Positions 33,810-42,460 are shown, numbered from the stretch's first letter. The stretch: 64,000 bases of DNA from Lewinellaceae bacterium (GCA_020636405.1 JACJXW010000007.1:124001-188000), one strand, 5' to 3'. Program-made: numbers and translations. Notes: generated by a model from the letters alone, not told the origin.

Positions 33810-34682
33810 ATGAAAGGAATCATTCTGGCAGGGGGCTTGGGGACGCGACTGTACCCCCTTACCCTGGCGGTCAGTAAACAACTCATGCCAGTGTATGATA
33901 AACCCATGATCTATTACCCGCTGTCGACCCTCCTGGCCGCAGGCATTCGAGATATCCTGATCATTTCCACCCCTCACGACCTGGCCAACTTTCAAAAGCT
34001 GCTCGGCGATGGCCGCCAGATCGGCTGCAACTTTTCCTATACACCGCAACACCACCCCAACGGACTGGCACAGGCTTTCGTCCTCGGAGAAAGCTTCATC
34101 GGCAGCGACCCCGCCGCCCTGATCCTCGGTGATAATATCTTTTACGGCGCCGGCCTGAAAGAAATGCTCCAGGGCTGTACCAACCCGGACGGCGGCATCG
34201 TCTTTGCCTATTGGGTGGCGGACCCCCAACGATATGGAGTGGTCGAATTTGACAACAACTTCAACGCACTGTCCATTGAAGAAAAACCGGCGAAACCTAA
34301 ATCGCACTATGCCGTTCCCGGACTCTACTTCTATGACAACGAGGTCCTGGAAATCGCCAAAAACCTGAAACCAAGCGCCCGCGGGGAATACGAGATCACC
34401 GATGTCAACAAACACTATCTGGCCGCCGGCAAGCTGAAAGTCGCTGTACTAGGGCGGGGAGTGGCCTGGCTGGATACGGGCACCCACAAATCCCTCATGC
34501 AGGCCGGGCAGTTCATCGAAGTGATCGAAGACCGCCAGGGCCTCAAGATCGGCTGTATCGAAGAGGTGGCCTATGAGATGGGCTTTATCGATGCAGAACA
34601 ACTGGAAAGGTTGGCCCATAAATACCTCAAAAGCGGCTATGGAGAATACCTGCTGAACTTGCTGAAGCAGGAGGAAGGATAA
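33810..34682 (+). CDS. rmlA: glucose-1-phosphate thymidylyltransferase
   Basis: RmlA (RfbA) makes dTDP-glucose from dTTP and glucose-1-phosphate, the first step toward dTDP-L-rhamnose and other deoxysugars. The 290 residues match the family. The nucleotide-binding signature GIILAGGLGTRLYPLT and SKQLMPVYDKPMIYYPLS are at the N-terminus, with AALILGDNIFYG (Asp-Asn) and WLDTGTHKSLMQA further on. The other rml genes are not adjacent. It converges with a glycosyltransferase gene on the other strand. A short phrase-repeat array sits directly before its start. Confidence 0.95.
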   Translation: MKGIILAGGLGTRLYPLTLAVSKQLMPVYDKPMIYYPLSTLLAAGIRDILIISTPHDLANFQKLLGDGRQIGCNFSYTPQHHPNGLAQAFVLGESFIGSDPAALILGDNIFYGAGLKEMLQGCTNPDGGIVFAYWVADPQRYGVVEFDNNFNALSIEEKPAKPKSHYAVPGLYFYDNEVLEIAKNLKPSARGEYEITDVNKHYLAAGKLKVAVLGRGVAWLDTGTHKSLMQAGQFIEVIEDRQGLKIGCIEEVAYEMGFIDAEQLERLAHKYLKSGYGEYLLNLLKQEEG

Positions 34683-34704
34683 CTGATATCCCTGTCGCTC
34701 TTTT

Positions 34705-35868
34705 TCATTTTCCATTTCCGGTGCTTTTCCTGTTTAACAGGCCCCGCACTGCTTCTGCCAGTCCTTCCTCCTGCCGGTTATTTTTCGGAAACCCGGAACT
34801 GGCGCCGGCATCCTGTATTCCTCGTTCCACATTAAGTTCATTCTGCTTTTGATAGGAGCAATACCCCAGTTGCTGTAAGCGCCGGGCCAGATATTCCTGT
34901 TCCGTTTGCCCTGGTGTGGGAATGAGCAAGGCCTTTTTGCCCATGGCCGCCAGGTCCATGGCCGTACTGTATCCGGAACGGCAGATAACGAGGGAGGAAC
35001 GGCTCATCGCCGATTGCAGTTCGCCGGCTTTCAGATAAGAAACTACCTCGATATGAGGTGCTGGCTGGTGGCGTTCTTCCCGCTCGGTTTTTCCCTGAAC
35101 CAGCAATACCCGTAAAGGGAGCTCCTTTAACTGCCGGATCAGAAGGGCCTCGAGTCGGCTGCGCTGCGGCTCCGGGCCGGAAAGGAGGGCGAGGATGTCG
35201 AACTTTATTTCCTCCTTCACCGGACGAAGCCTGGAGAGTAGGCCGATGTGGCGGAATAGCAGGCTGTGGGATGGATTATTACTCAATGGCGGCGAATGAA
35301 GGTAAGCTTCTGCCCGGCCGAAGCTGCCCCGATCTCCGACGCTATCACAAGGAACAGACAGCGCTCCTGCCAGATTACCGGGGCCGGGTATATCGGGAAT
35401 CCAGCATTCATCGTATTGACGGATAAACCAGTAGTTCAGCCGGTTGGCCAGCCACTGCAGAGGGGGGGAGGCAATCTGAATACAGCGTTGATGGGTAATG
35501 AAAACGGAAGGAATACGAGAAGAAAAGCATCCAAAGCGGTTATCCGAGATCACGGCATCGATCCGCAGACGCCCGATGAGCCGCTGCAGTTGATCGTGTT
35601 CTTGCCAGACGGCACGAATGAGCCGGGGTGCCTGTACTCCGATGTTCCACACCATATTGGCGCCGTAGTAACGAATATTGTAGGAAGGCAGCCTGATCAG
35701 TTCCAGTCCGGGAAATTCGGCTTTCAGATAAGCGTACGCTCTTCCTGCCGTGCCCAGCACCGGCGTACCGCCTTGCTGCATAACCTCTTCAATGATGGGA
35801 ACGCAGCGGGTGGCGTGCCCCAGCCCCCAATCGAGCGGGGCGATCAAAATGCGGGGCTTTGCAGCCAT
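34705..35868 (-). CDS. MurG-like glycosyltransferase family protein
   Basis: A 387-residue GT-B fold protein. The N-terminus ILIAPLDWGLGHATRCVPIIEEV, with the Gly-His loop, and the C-terminal donor-site segment MSRSSLVICRSGYSTAMDLAAMGKKALLIPTPGQTEQEYLA resemble MurG and UDP-GlcNAc-type transferases. Conserved Bacteroidota proteins of this size are annotated as glycosyltransferase-like without known acceptor. There is no membrane segment. The last 35 residues are low in complexity. It converges on rmlA, 22 bases apart, and a sugar-related role with it is possible but not shown. Not MurG itself: the length and central region differ and no cell-wall genes are nearby. Confidence 0.75.
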   Translation of the reverse strand: MAAKPRILIAPLDWGLGHATRCVPIIEEVMQQGGTPVLGTAGRAYAYLKAEFPGLELIRLPSYNIRYYGANMVWNIGVQAPRLIRAVWQEHDQLQRLIGRLRIDAVISDNRFGCFSSRIPSVFITHQRCIQIASPPLQWLANRLNYWFIRQYDECWIPDIPGPGNLAGALSVPCDSVGDRGSFGRAEAYLHSPPLSNNPSHSLLFRHIGLLSRLRPVKEEIKFDILALLSGPEPQRSRLEALLIRQLKELPLRVLLVQGKTEREERHQPAPHIEVVSYLKAGELQSAMSRSSLVICRSGYSTAMDLAAMGKKALLIPTPGQTEQEYLARRLQQLGYCSYQKQNELNVERGIQDAGASSGFPKNNRQEEGLAEAVRGLLNRKSTGNGK

Positions 35869-35908
35869 AGCCTAATTGCTTAACTTCGGCAAAAATCCTT
35901 TCACTTCC

Positions 35909-36106
35909 ATGAAGAACTGGCAAAAAACAGGGTGGATCCTACTCTTGGCGGCCACGTTATCCGGTTGTAAGGCATGGTCCTGCGGTTGCCCAATGACCAG
36001 GGTAGAAAAACAGGAAGCGCCGGTTGTGGGTTATTCGTTTCCAGCGGGCGCCGGTACAGCTCGCACAGCCCCTACCATTAACCATCAATCCATAACGGAT
36101 AACTAA
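35909..36106 (+). CDS. small lipoprotein, tail encoded by a repeat array
   Basis: From ATG at 35909 the product is 65 residues with a signal peptide and lipobox LSGC (Cys20), followed by a Cys-rich CKAWSCGCPMTRVEKQE segment that recurs in small Bacteroidota lipoproteins. The last codons (about PTINHQSITDN) lie within a heptamer-repeat array, so the C-terminus may be recent and non-functional. It diverges from the MurG-like gene with about 40 bases between starts and converges with the RNase G gene. It is probably anchored in the envelope. No function is known. Confidence 0.65.
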   Translation: MKNWQKTGWILLLAATLSGCKAWSCGCPMTRVEKQEAPVVGYSFPAGAGTARTAPTINHQSITDN

Positions 36107-36123
36107 CCACCCACAACCGGCGC
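36017..36123. repeat. 15-bp inverted repeat with heptamer array
   Basis: GCGCCGGTTGTGGGT (36017-36031) pairs perfectly with ACCCACAACCGGCGC (36109-36123). The right arm extends into seven heptamers, CTACCAT TAACCAT CAATCCA TAACGGA TAACTAA CCACCCA CAACCGG (36072-36120). The structure overlaps the 3' end of the lipoprotein gene and ends seven bases before the RNase G stop. Confidence 0.75.
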
Positions 36124-36129
36124 CAAAAA

Positions 36130-37680
36130 CTAGTTCAACCGGATCTCATCATCATTTTCATCGAAGAACCGGTACTTCGTCAGATGGTAATCGGTATTGG
36201 GCTGTATACGGATCCATTTGTAAAAGCTCATGTACCATTTCATCTGGTGGCTGGGCCATCCTTTTTTCAGATAAGCTTCAATGAAGGGGTGAACCAGCAG
36301 TTTGATTTTGGATTTGGGCCTTGACTGTATGATAAAGTTCAGGTCGCGTTCGATCTCATCCGCGATGAGGATGGAAGCATTGATCTTACCTGTACCATTA
36401 CAAGTCGGGCAGACTTCCGCAGTATTGATGTTCACTTCCGGCCGCACGCGTTGACGGGTGATCTGCATCAGGCCGAACTTGCTGAGGGGCAGAATGGTGT
36501 GCTGGGCGCGGTCCTTTTTCATGAAGTGGCGGATGGCCTTGAGCAGTTCGCGCTTCTGGTCGGCCTTCTTCATATCGATAAAATCGATGATGATGATGCC
36601 TCCGATATCCCTTAGCCTCAGCTGGCGGGCGATCTCTTCCGCCGCCTCCAGGTTGACCCGCATCACGGCTTCTTCCTGATTCTGGCTGGACATCTTGTGC
36701 CCGCTGTTGACATCGACTACGTGCATGGCCTCGGTGTGTTCGATGACCAGGTAGGCCCCACTGGGCATGGTAGCTGTTTTGCCGAAAGAAGACTTGATCT
36801 GTTTGGTCACGCCAAAAGCATCGAAAACCGGCCGGTTGGATCGGTGCAGGGCAACGATCTTTACCTGTTCCGGAGCGATGGACTCGAGGTAGCTCCGAAT
36901 ATTCTGGTAAAGCTGTTTATCGTTGACCACGATGCGGTTAAAGGAATCGCTGAGGATATCCCGAAGGATACTGGAGGTCTTATCCAGCTCGCTGAGCAAT
37001 TTAATCGGAGGCTTGGCCTTATGCATCTGCCGGAAGGTGTCTTCCCACTTGTGCATGATGAGGGAGAGCTCTTCGTGCAGGTCGGCTACCTTCTTACCTT
37101 CGGCGGCAGTACGCACAATGACTCCAAAGTTCTTTGGGCGGATGCTTTCGACCAGCAACTGCAGGCGCTTTCTCTCCTCTGCGTTGGCGATCTTCTTGGA
37201 AACGGCAACGATATTGGAGAAGGGCGTCAGTACCAAATAGCGGCCGGGTAGGGTGAGTTCGCAGCTCAACCTTGGCCCTTTGGTCGAAATAGGTTCCTTC
37301 AGTACCTGCACCAGGATGGGCAACTTCTTGCTGAGCACCTGGTCGATCTTGCCGGTCTTGATGATGTCCGGTTCGATTTTGAAATTGTCGAGCAGGTGCG
37401 TATTGACCCCACCGGACATAGCGCTGTTGGTAAACTTGAGCAGTGAGCGCAGTTTAGGCCCCAGGTCCGTGTAGTGAAGGAAGGCATCTTTTTTGTGGCC
37501 GATATCGACGAAGGCCGCATTCAGGCCGGGCATCAATCGCTTGATCCTGCCCAGGAAAATATCCCCTACAGTAAAGTTGTTGTTTGTTTTCTGATGGTGT
37601 AGCTCAACGAGTTTGGAATCTTCCAGCAGTGCAATCTCAACTTCCGTGGGGGTGGAATTAATAATCAGTTCTTTTTCCAC
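36130..37680 (-). CDS. rng: ribonuclease G/E family endoribonuclease
   Basis: A 516-residue single-strand-specific endoribonuclease that matures rRNA and decays mRNA. The GTG at 37680 is chosen because the preferred N-terminus (M/V)EKELIINSTPTEVEIALLEDSKLVEL is the family norm; the frame is open a further 52 codons upstream but encodes an unlike, Cys/Arg-rich stretch. The S1 domain (GDIFLGRIKRLMPGLNAAFVDIG) is followed by an RNase H-like core. The catalytic Asp region is IIDFIDM, and the zinc-link cysteines are in CPTCNGTG. There is no long C-terminal scaffold, so it is closer to RNase G than to E. coli RNase E. The HU and AURKAIP1-type genes nearby are its usual Bacteroidota neighbours. Confidence 0.93.
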   Translation of the reverse strand: MEKELIINSTPTEVEIALLEDSKLVELHHQKTNNNFTVGDIFLGRIKRLMPGLNAAFVDIGHKKDAFLHYTDLGPKLRSLLKFTNSAMSGGVNTHLLDNFKIEPDIIKTGKIDQVLSKKLPILVQVLKEPISTKGPRLSCELTLPGRYLVLTPFSNIVAVSKKIANAEERKRLQLLVESIRPKNFGVIVRTAAEGKKVADLHEELSLIMHKWEDTFRQMHKAKPPIKLLSELDKTSSILRDILSDSFNRIVVNDKQLYQNIRSYLESIAPEQVKIVALHRSNRPVFDAFGVTKQIKSSFGKTATMPSGAYLVIEHTEAMHVVDVNSGHKMSSQNQEEAVMRVNLEAAEEIARQLRLRDIGGIIIIDFIDMKKADQKRELLKAIRHFMKKDRAQHTILPLSKFGLMQITRQRVRPEVNINTAEVCPTCNGTGKINASILIADEIERDLNFIIQSRPKSKIKLLVHPFIEAYLKKGWPSHQMKWYMSFYKWIRIQPNTDYHLTKYRFFDENDDEIRLN

Positions 37681-38341
37681 GGGGATAATTTTTTTTGCTC
37701 CTATGCCCGGACGCCATCGAGGCTCACCGCAATCGGGAGCTCGCCGGCAGGCAAAGCAACTAAAGAAGAGGCGTGGTATCAGGTATTGAGGCAAGTGTGC
37801 TGACAGCTGGAAAAAGAACTGTTGGGTTATATTCACCCATTATTCAGGGCCGATGGCCGTTAGGTAAGAGAAAAATCAGGCGAAGCCTAATGAATTCCGT
37901 CGTTTCTTTTGCGCTGTGTTATGGGGTATTCCAGTGTTTTTGTTTTCGGCTTTTCGGGAATCAGTAATATAACCAACACGAAAAGGAGCGGTTTCCAGTG
38001 AAACCCGAAACTTTTGGCTCATCGGTTTTATGGCACCCTGATCCGAAGGTATAAAGCGCCTGAAACTTTTTCTCTTACTTGACAGGTGATTGCGAGCACG
38101 CCGGGTTCCGGCAGGAGGATTTGTCTAACTTGTTGCCGGAGGCTGCGGACCTGTCTTTTTCACATTTCTTTTTAAGGGCTGTAGCAATGCAGATACGGGG
38201 CTTCTTCAGGCCCCATACGCTGCAGTGCAAATTTCTTTTCAAGCCAAAGGGTACAAAGGGACAGCTGAAATAGGCATCATGTACGCAACAGTATCTATAG
38301 AGCTTTTAGCGTTAGCCTCAGTACCCGATACCACAATTCAT
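37681..38341. other. 660-bp gap upstream of rng
   Basis: No convincing gene or RNA was found. Short open frames on the plus strand (e.g. 38079-38273) lack recognisable features. The region should hold the rng promoter. Confidence 0.5.
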
Positions 38342-38437
38342 TTATCTGTTCTTCTTCTTATGGCGATTCTTGCGCAAGCGCTTCTTGCGTTTGTGCGTCG
38401 CAATCTTATGTCTCTTTCTCTTTTTTCCACAAGGCAT
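38342..38437 (-). CDS. AURKAIP1/COX24-type small basic ribosome-associated protein
   Basis: A 31-residue, extremely basic protein on the minus strand, starting MPCGKKRKRHKIATHKRKK and ending KKKNR. The GKKRKRHK-x-ATHKRKKRLRKNRHKKK pattern is that of Bacteroidota proteins with the AURKAIP1/COX24 domain, which includes the mitochondrial small-subunit protein mS38 and resembles mycobacterial bS22. It probably binds 16S rRNA near the decoding region (family knowledge; not shown here). More than half the residues are Lys or Arg. It is usually missed because of its size; here it is antisense to an open frame at 38225-38467. It lies between rng and a TPR gene, on the same strand as both. Confidence 0.88.
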   Translation of the reverse strand: MPCGKKRKRHKIATHKRKKRLRKNRHKKKNR

Positions 38438-38485
38438 ATGCTAAATCTTTTAAAAATTAATGAATAATTATCTTCTGAAATAGCC

Positions 38486-39274
38486 CTATTTCCGCTGGTT
38501 GCGGCATTGTTCTGCAAAAGCTTCCGCTTTCTTCACATCACCGCTACCTTGGTAGGCTTCTGCCAGCAGGCAGATCGTATTGAGGTTGCCAGGTTCCAGT
38601 TGGAGGGCACGCTCCAGCCGTTCTACGGCTCTTGGATACTGCCCCGTTTGAAGGGCCAGCCTGGCCAATGTATTCAAAACGAGAACGTTATCAGGGTCCT
38701 TTTGGTTTAAATCCCGCAGTAGCAGAATACCTTTCATCGGGTTGTCCTGCGGAGGATTGGCGGCATAGGCCAGGGCCAGGTTCACCTGATGAGCGGTTTC
38801 GTCCGGGTTGAGAGAAATGGCACTCTCGAATGCCTGAATGGCCCTGCCCGTACAAAAGTCCCTTACTTTTTGTTCCTGGCTTTGCTGAATGCAGATGGTG
38901 TAGGTAGTACCTGCAATAGACCAGCTTTCTTCCGTTCCCTGCAATTCGGCGATCTGCTGGGCATAATACCCGGAGATCGACGGGTACCCCAAGCTGTACC
39001 AGTTGGACGCCAGGCGTTTAAAAACCTCCACCCGGGCCGAGTCAGCCAGGGCAGCATCCAGTTCTGTCTCCAGGGCCAGCACTGAGTTCGACGACATTCC
39101 GTCCAGAGAGGATTTGGCTTCCTGCAGCAAAGTGTTGATATCCGTACTTTCAGCCGCCAGTGCCCTCGACGTTTCGAGTGCCTTTATGTCTTCGGGCTTA
39201 GTCTCACAGCCCAGGTAAAGAATGAAAAACATTCCAACTGCTGAAGCGATAAGCGCCCATTGTAATTTCGTCAT
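38486..39274 (-). CDS. TPR-repeat lipoprotein or membrane-anchored protein
   Basis: A 262-residue protein with a hydrophobic N-terminus (LIASAVGMFFILYLGCETKPED), in which YLGC may act as a lipobox or the stretch may remain a membrane anchor. After a helical acidic segment come tetratricopeptide repeats (roughly residues 130-255): AIQAFESAISLNPDETAHQVNLALAYA, VLVLNTLARLALQTGQYPRAVERLERALQLEPGN and LLAEAYQGSGDVKKAEAFAEQC. This architecture, directly downstream of HU, is common in Bacteroidota and of unknown role. It is 52 bases after the HU stop and probably cotranscribed. Confidence 0.8.
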   Translation of the reverse strand: MTKLQWALIASAVGMFFILYLGCETKPEDIKALETSRALAAESTDINTLLQEAKSSLDGMSSNSVLALETELDAALADSARVEVFKRLASNWYSLGYPSISGYYAQQIAELQGTEESWSIAGTTYTICIQQSQEQKVRDFCTGRAIQAFESAISLNPDETAHQVNLALAYAANPPQDNPMKGILLLRDLNQKDPDNVLVLNTLARLALQTGQYPRAVERLERALQLEPGNLNTICLLAEAYQGSGDVKKAEAFAEQCRNQRK

Positions 39275-39326
39275 GAATGCCAGATTCTTTTATCCGCGCC
39301 CAAAAGCAAGCACGGGTTCAGGCGCA

Positions 39327-39641
39327 CTATTCGTCATCGTCTTCTTCCCCGGGCAGTGTATCTACATTATCCTTCACCTGCTCAACAAAAACCTTCGCCG
39401 GCTTGAAGGCCGGAATAAAGTGTTCGGGGATCTCAATGGCCACATTTTTCTTGATGTGTCGGCCGATTTTTTTAGCCCGTTTCTTGATGACGAAAGAGCC
39501 GAAGCCACGGATGTAAACATTTTCTCCATCAGCCAAAGAACCTTTCACCTCCTTGAAGAAGGTCTCTAATGTTACCAGCACATCAACCTTTGGTACACCA
39601 GTCTTTTCTGAAATTGCTGCAACCAAATCAGCTTTTCTCAT
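39327..39641 (-). CDS. hup: HU/IHF-family nucleoid protein
   Basis: A 104-residue DNA-bending protein. The HU signature is clear: MRKADLVAAISEKTG at the N-terminus, FFKEVKGSLADGENVYIRGFGSFVIKKRAKKIGRH (beta arms and the GFGSF motif), and a DNA-contacting NVAIEIPEHFIPAFKPAKVF with the intercalating Pro. The C-terminus is an acidic tail (GEEDDDE) that may weaken binding or mediate contacts. It is first in a run of minus-strand genes with the TPR, AURKAIP1 and rng genes following, and diverges from yicC. Confidence 0.95.
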   Translation of the reverse strand: MRKADLVAAISEKTGVPKVDVLVTLETFFKEVKGSLADGENVYIRGFGSFVIKKRAKKIGRHIKKNVAIEIPEHFIPAFKPAKVFVEQVKDNVDTLPGEEDDDE

Positions 39642-39848
39642 CGTTAGTTATTGGTTTATAGTAAGTTATACACAATTTTCGCTCTGAAAAACGAGTGGCA
39701 AATTTCGGAATTTTATTTTTTAATCGAAAATAAAACTTTAGTTTATTTCAATATTTTTTGTCTAACTATCAATCGGTTACATCAGGAGCGCCGGAAAAAC
39801 AAAGCCTAAAGTTGTTTGGAAAAAACTCCAACTTTACCTAAAGCGGTA

Positions 39849-39856
39849 TATCTTTG
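39849..39856 (+). promoter_or_regulatory. Bacteroidota -7 box for yicC-gmk
   Basis: TATCTTTG matches TAnnTTTG and is 22 bases before ATG 39878. A hairpin (TAAAGTTG at about 39807 with CAACTTTA at about 39830) lies just upstream. The overlapping TTG at 39854 is therefore unlikely to be the start codon. Confidence 0.55.
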
Positions 39857-39877
39857 CGAAACGCCAAAATAAAGTAT

Positions 39878-40753
39878 ATGCTGCTTTCAATGACAGGCTA
39901 TGGTAGAGTATCGCACGCTTTCGGCGATAAAACCATCCATGTGGAGATCCGCTCGCTCAACAGCAAGTATACCGACCTTCGCATCAAAATGCCCCAAAAT
40001 TACCGCGAGAAGGAGTCGGACCTGCGTCGCATCATCGCCGAACGGGTAGAACGAGGCAAGATTGACGTCGCCATAGACCTGAACTCCCACCAAGGGGATG
40101 ATGAATACGGGCTCAATGAACCCTTGTTCCGCAAATACCACCGCGAGCTCTCCAGGCTGGCCGGAGAATTGAAGATCCCTTCCGGGGACATGCTGCAGGC
40201 CATCCTCCGGTTGCCCAATGTGGTAGCCTCCGCCGCCGGCACCGTCTCCGAAGAAGAGTGGGAAGCCCTCATGGAAGCCCTCAACGCAGCAATCGACAAT
40301 TTCGAAAAGTTCCGATTGGCCGAAGGCGCCGCCATGGAAGACGATATGCGCCTGCGCGTGAACAACATACTGGGTTTCCTGAACCAACTCGACCCCCAGG
40401 AGGAAGAACGCATCACCCGCCTGCGACAGCGCATGCACCAAAACCTGGAAGATTACCTCGGCAAAGACAAAATAGACGAGAACCGCTTCGAGCAGGAGAT
40501 CCTCTTTTACCTGGAAAAAATCGACATCACCGAGGAAAAGGTCCGCCTGGAGCAGCACTGCAAGTACTACCTCGAAGAACTCAACAAAAAGAAAGCCTCC
40601 AAAGGGCGCAAGCTCAGCTTCATCAGCCAGGAAATGGGCCGCGAGATCAACACCATGGGCGCCAAGGCCTACTCCTCTGAGATCCAACGCCTCGTCGTCG
40701 GCATGAAAGACGAACTGGAAAAGATCAAAGAACAAGTAGCGAATTCCGTATGA
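39878..40753 (+). CDS. yicC: YicC-family endoribonuclease-like stress protein
   Basis: A 291-residue protein starting MLLSMTGYGRVSHAFG, the classical YicC beginning. Family proteins (YicC/YloC; E. coli YicC is reported as an endoribonuclease) share IRSLNSKYTDLRIKMP and the DUF1732 C-terminal half with FISQEMGREINTMGAKAYSSEIQRLVVGMKDELEKIKEQV, both seen here. ATG 39878 is preferred because the longer frame begins in the promoter. The stop overlaps the gmk start by four bases (ATGA), so translation is coupled. Confidence 0.93.
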   Translation: MLLSMTGYGRVSHAFGDKTIHVEIRSLNSKYTDLRIKMPQNYREKESDLRRIIAERVERGKIDVAIDLNSHQGDDEYGLNEPLFRKYHRELSRLAGELKIPSGDMLQAILRLPNVVASAAGTVSEEEWEALMEALNAAIDNFEKFRLAEGAAMEDDMRLRVNNILGFLNQLDPQEEERITRLRQRMHQNLEDYLGKDKIDENRFEQEILFYLEKIDITEEKVRLEQHCKYYLEELNKKKASKGRKLSFISQEMGREINTMGAKAYSSEIQRLVVGMKDELEKIKEQVANSV

Positions 40754-41316
40754 GTAAGTTATTGTTGTTCGCCGCGCCCTCCGGGGCCGGCAAAACGACT
40801 ATCGTACACCACCTCCTTGATCAATTCGACGAGTTGGAGTTTTCCATCTCCGCCACCACCCGCCCCCGGCGGCCCCACGAAAAAGAAGGCAGGGATTATT
40901 ACTTCATCAGTCCCGCCCGTTTCCAGGAACTCATCCGGCAGGACGCTTTCGTAGAGTGGGAAGAGGTGTACCCCGGGCTTTTCTACGGAACCCTCAAAAG
41001 TGAAGTGCAACGCCTCTGGGCAGAGGGCAAACATATCATCTTCGACATCGACGTCAAAGGCGCCATGAACATCAAACAAGCCTACCCCAAAGAGGCGCTG
41101 GCCGTTTTCGTCAAGCCGCCCTCCATGGACGCTTTGGAAATACGCCTCCGGGCCCGACGCACTGAAGATGAAAACACCCTGAAAAAAAGACTGGCCCGCG
41201 CCGCGGAGGAAATGAGCTACGAGAACAAATTCGACGTGGTGCTGGTTAATGATGTATTGGCCGAGGCTTTAGCGAAAGCGGAGAAGATCGTCAGTGATTT
41301 CATTAAAAAAGGGTAA
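40750..41316 (+). CDS. gmk: guanylate kinase
   Basis: Phosphorylates GMP to GDP with ATP, essential for GTP and (p)ppGpp balance. The 188 residues contain the P-loop FAAPSGAGKTTIVHHLL, the GMP-binding SATTRPRRPHEKEGRDYYFIS, and the lid region ARRTEDENTLKKRLARAAEEM. The length is typical. The start overlaps the yicC stop (ATGA at 40750), a conserved arrangement. The gene ends at 41316 and is followed by a paired phrase-repeat that may act as terminator. Confidence 0.97.
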   Translation: MSKLLLFAAPSGAGKTTIVHHLLDQFDELEFSISATTRPRRPHEKEGRDYYFISPARFQELIRQDAFVEWEEVYPGLFYGTLKSEVQRLWAEGKHIIFDIDVKGAMNIKQAYPKEALAVFVKPPSMDALEIRLRARRTEDENTLKKRLARAAEEMSYENKFDVVLVNDVLAEALAKAEKIVSDFIKKG

Positions 41317-41330
41317 CTGCTCAGGTGTGG

Positions 41331-41400
41331 CGGTTTTATGGTGTTCCGGCCAAGCCATCTCAGAGGCCAGCATCGTGCCAACCGTAAAACCATAACACCG
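41331..41400. repeat. paired GGTTTTAT / ATAACACC phrase repeat
   Basis: CGGTTTTATGGTGTTCCGG (41331-41349) faces CCAACCGTAAAACCATAACACCG on the right (to 41400), whose reverse complement is made of the same octamer type (GGTGTTAT GGTTTTAC). It fills most of the gmk-apaG gap. Confidence 0.55.
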
Positions 41401-41446
41401 AAATACCAGAAAACCTCAAATAGTTACAAAAAAGGACAGTAATGTA

Positions 41447-41833
41447 ATGGAAACCCTCATCACCGAAGGCATCAAGGTCACCGTAACCCCCTCCTATCAG
41501 GCGGCCTACTCCCGCCCGGCTATCAATCGTTATATTTTTGCCTACCATATTATTATAGAGAACCTCGGTACCGAGACCGTGCAGTTGCTGCGCCGCCACT
41601 GGTTCATCTGGGACTCCAACGGCACCATCCGCGAAGTGGAAGGGGAAGGGGTCATCGGGCAGCAGCCCATACTTGCCCCCGGCCAAAAGCACGAATACGC
41701 TTCCTGGTGCGACCTCACCACCGGCATCGGCCGCATGCATGGCGCCTACCTCATGCGCCGGGATATGGATGGCAAGGAATTTCAGGTGGGAATACCCCAA
41801 TTCAGAATGGTGGCGCCGGTAAGGCTGAACTAG
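41447..41833 (+). CDS. apaG: ApaG/DUF525-family protein
   Basis: A 128-residue beta-sandwich (fibronectin type III-like) protein. It carries the ApaG core: ITEGIKVTVTPSYQ at the start, FAYHIIIENLGTETVQLLRRHWFIWDSNGTIREVEGEGVIGQQPILAPG and the typical YASWCDLTTGIGRMHGAYLM. ApaG proteins have been linked to cobalt/magnesium resistance and to dinucleotide metabolism, but the biochemical role is unclear. No partner gene is adjacent; the RidA-family gene converges on it, 90 bases away. Confidence 0.93.
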   Translation: METLITEGIKVTVTPSYQAAYSRPAINRYIFAYHIIIENLGTETVQLLRRHWFIWDSNGTIREVEGEGVIGQQPILAPGQKHEYASWCDLTTGIGRMHGAYLMRRDMDGKEFQVGIPQFRMVAPVRLN

Positions 41834-41922
41834 TAAAAGAGAGCCCGTTTTTCTGTCCAGGCCAATCTGCTATAAACCACTTACCAGGGATTTCAGATGG
41901 CCGTTTAATGCGTTCGGCCCCA

Positions 41923-42345
41923 CTAATCCTCCATCACCGCTATACATTTCAACTCAATGGCGATCGGCGTCGGCAGCGCATCGATCCCCACCGTCGTCCG
42001 ACACGGCTGGTTGTCCTTGAAGTACTCTGCATAGATGCGGTTATAGGTGTGGAAGTCGCGCTGCATATCGGTCAGGAAGACGGTCACGTCCACCAGGTTT
42101 TCCCATTTTGCGCCGCTGGCCTCCAGCACGCGGCGCACATTTTGGAAAACGGAGTGGCACTGCGATTCGAAGTCAAACTCGGTGTAGTTGCCGCTGGGGC
42201 TCTGTTTCAGGCCGGGCACGCCGTCCGTTTCCGGGTCGCGGGGGCCGATGCCGGAGAGGAACAGCAGGTTGCCCACCCGGCGGGCGTGAGGGTACAGGCC
42301 TACGGGTTTGGGGGCTTTGGGGGCATCGATCTTTTCAGAAGGCAT
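41923..42345 (-). CDS. RidA-family (YjgF/YER057c/UK114) enamine/imine deaminase
   Basis: A 140-residue Rid protein, full length. The family core is present: YPHARRVGNLLFLSGIGPRDPETDG, the QCHSVFQNVRRVLEASGAKWENLVDVTVFLTDM helix-strand unit, and the active-site Arg in NQPCRTTVGIDALPTPIAIEL. It probably trims reactive enamines or imines. The N-terminal extension of about 15 residues (MPSEKIDAPKAPKPVG) and IGPRDPETDG resemble the 2-aminomuconate deaminase subgroup. That is of interest because a muconic-semialdehyde-type dehydrogenase occurs at 12.6 kb, but the two are not linked. It is divergent from no neighbour and lies between apaG (convergent) and fadD (same strand). Confidence 0.88.
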   Translation of the reverse strand: MPSEKIDAPKAPKPVGLYPHARRVGNLLFLSGIGPRDPETDGVPGLKQSPSGNYTEFDFESQCHSVFQNVRRVLEASGAKWENLVDVTVFLTDMQRDFHTYNRIYAEYFKDNQPCRTTVGIDALPTPIAIELKCIAVMED

Positions 42346-42460
42346 GGCTGTAAAGTTTTCACTTCTAATTAAAAGATGCTATTGGTACTTGTCCTGCAGC
42401 CGTTCCGGCTGGCACCATCGTCAAGCTAACAATATCATTATTTTCTCAAGATAAGCTCGC

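Noticed and set aside
38225..38467. 80-codon plus-strand gene
   Set aside because: It is antisense to the AURKAIP1-type protein, whose sequence is strongly recognisable.
12572..42345. Aminomuconate pathway formed by the aldehyde dehydrogenase and the RidA-family protein
   Set aside because: The genes are 28 kb apart, with no other pathway genes, and both substrate assignments are weak.
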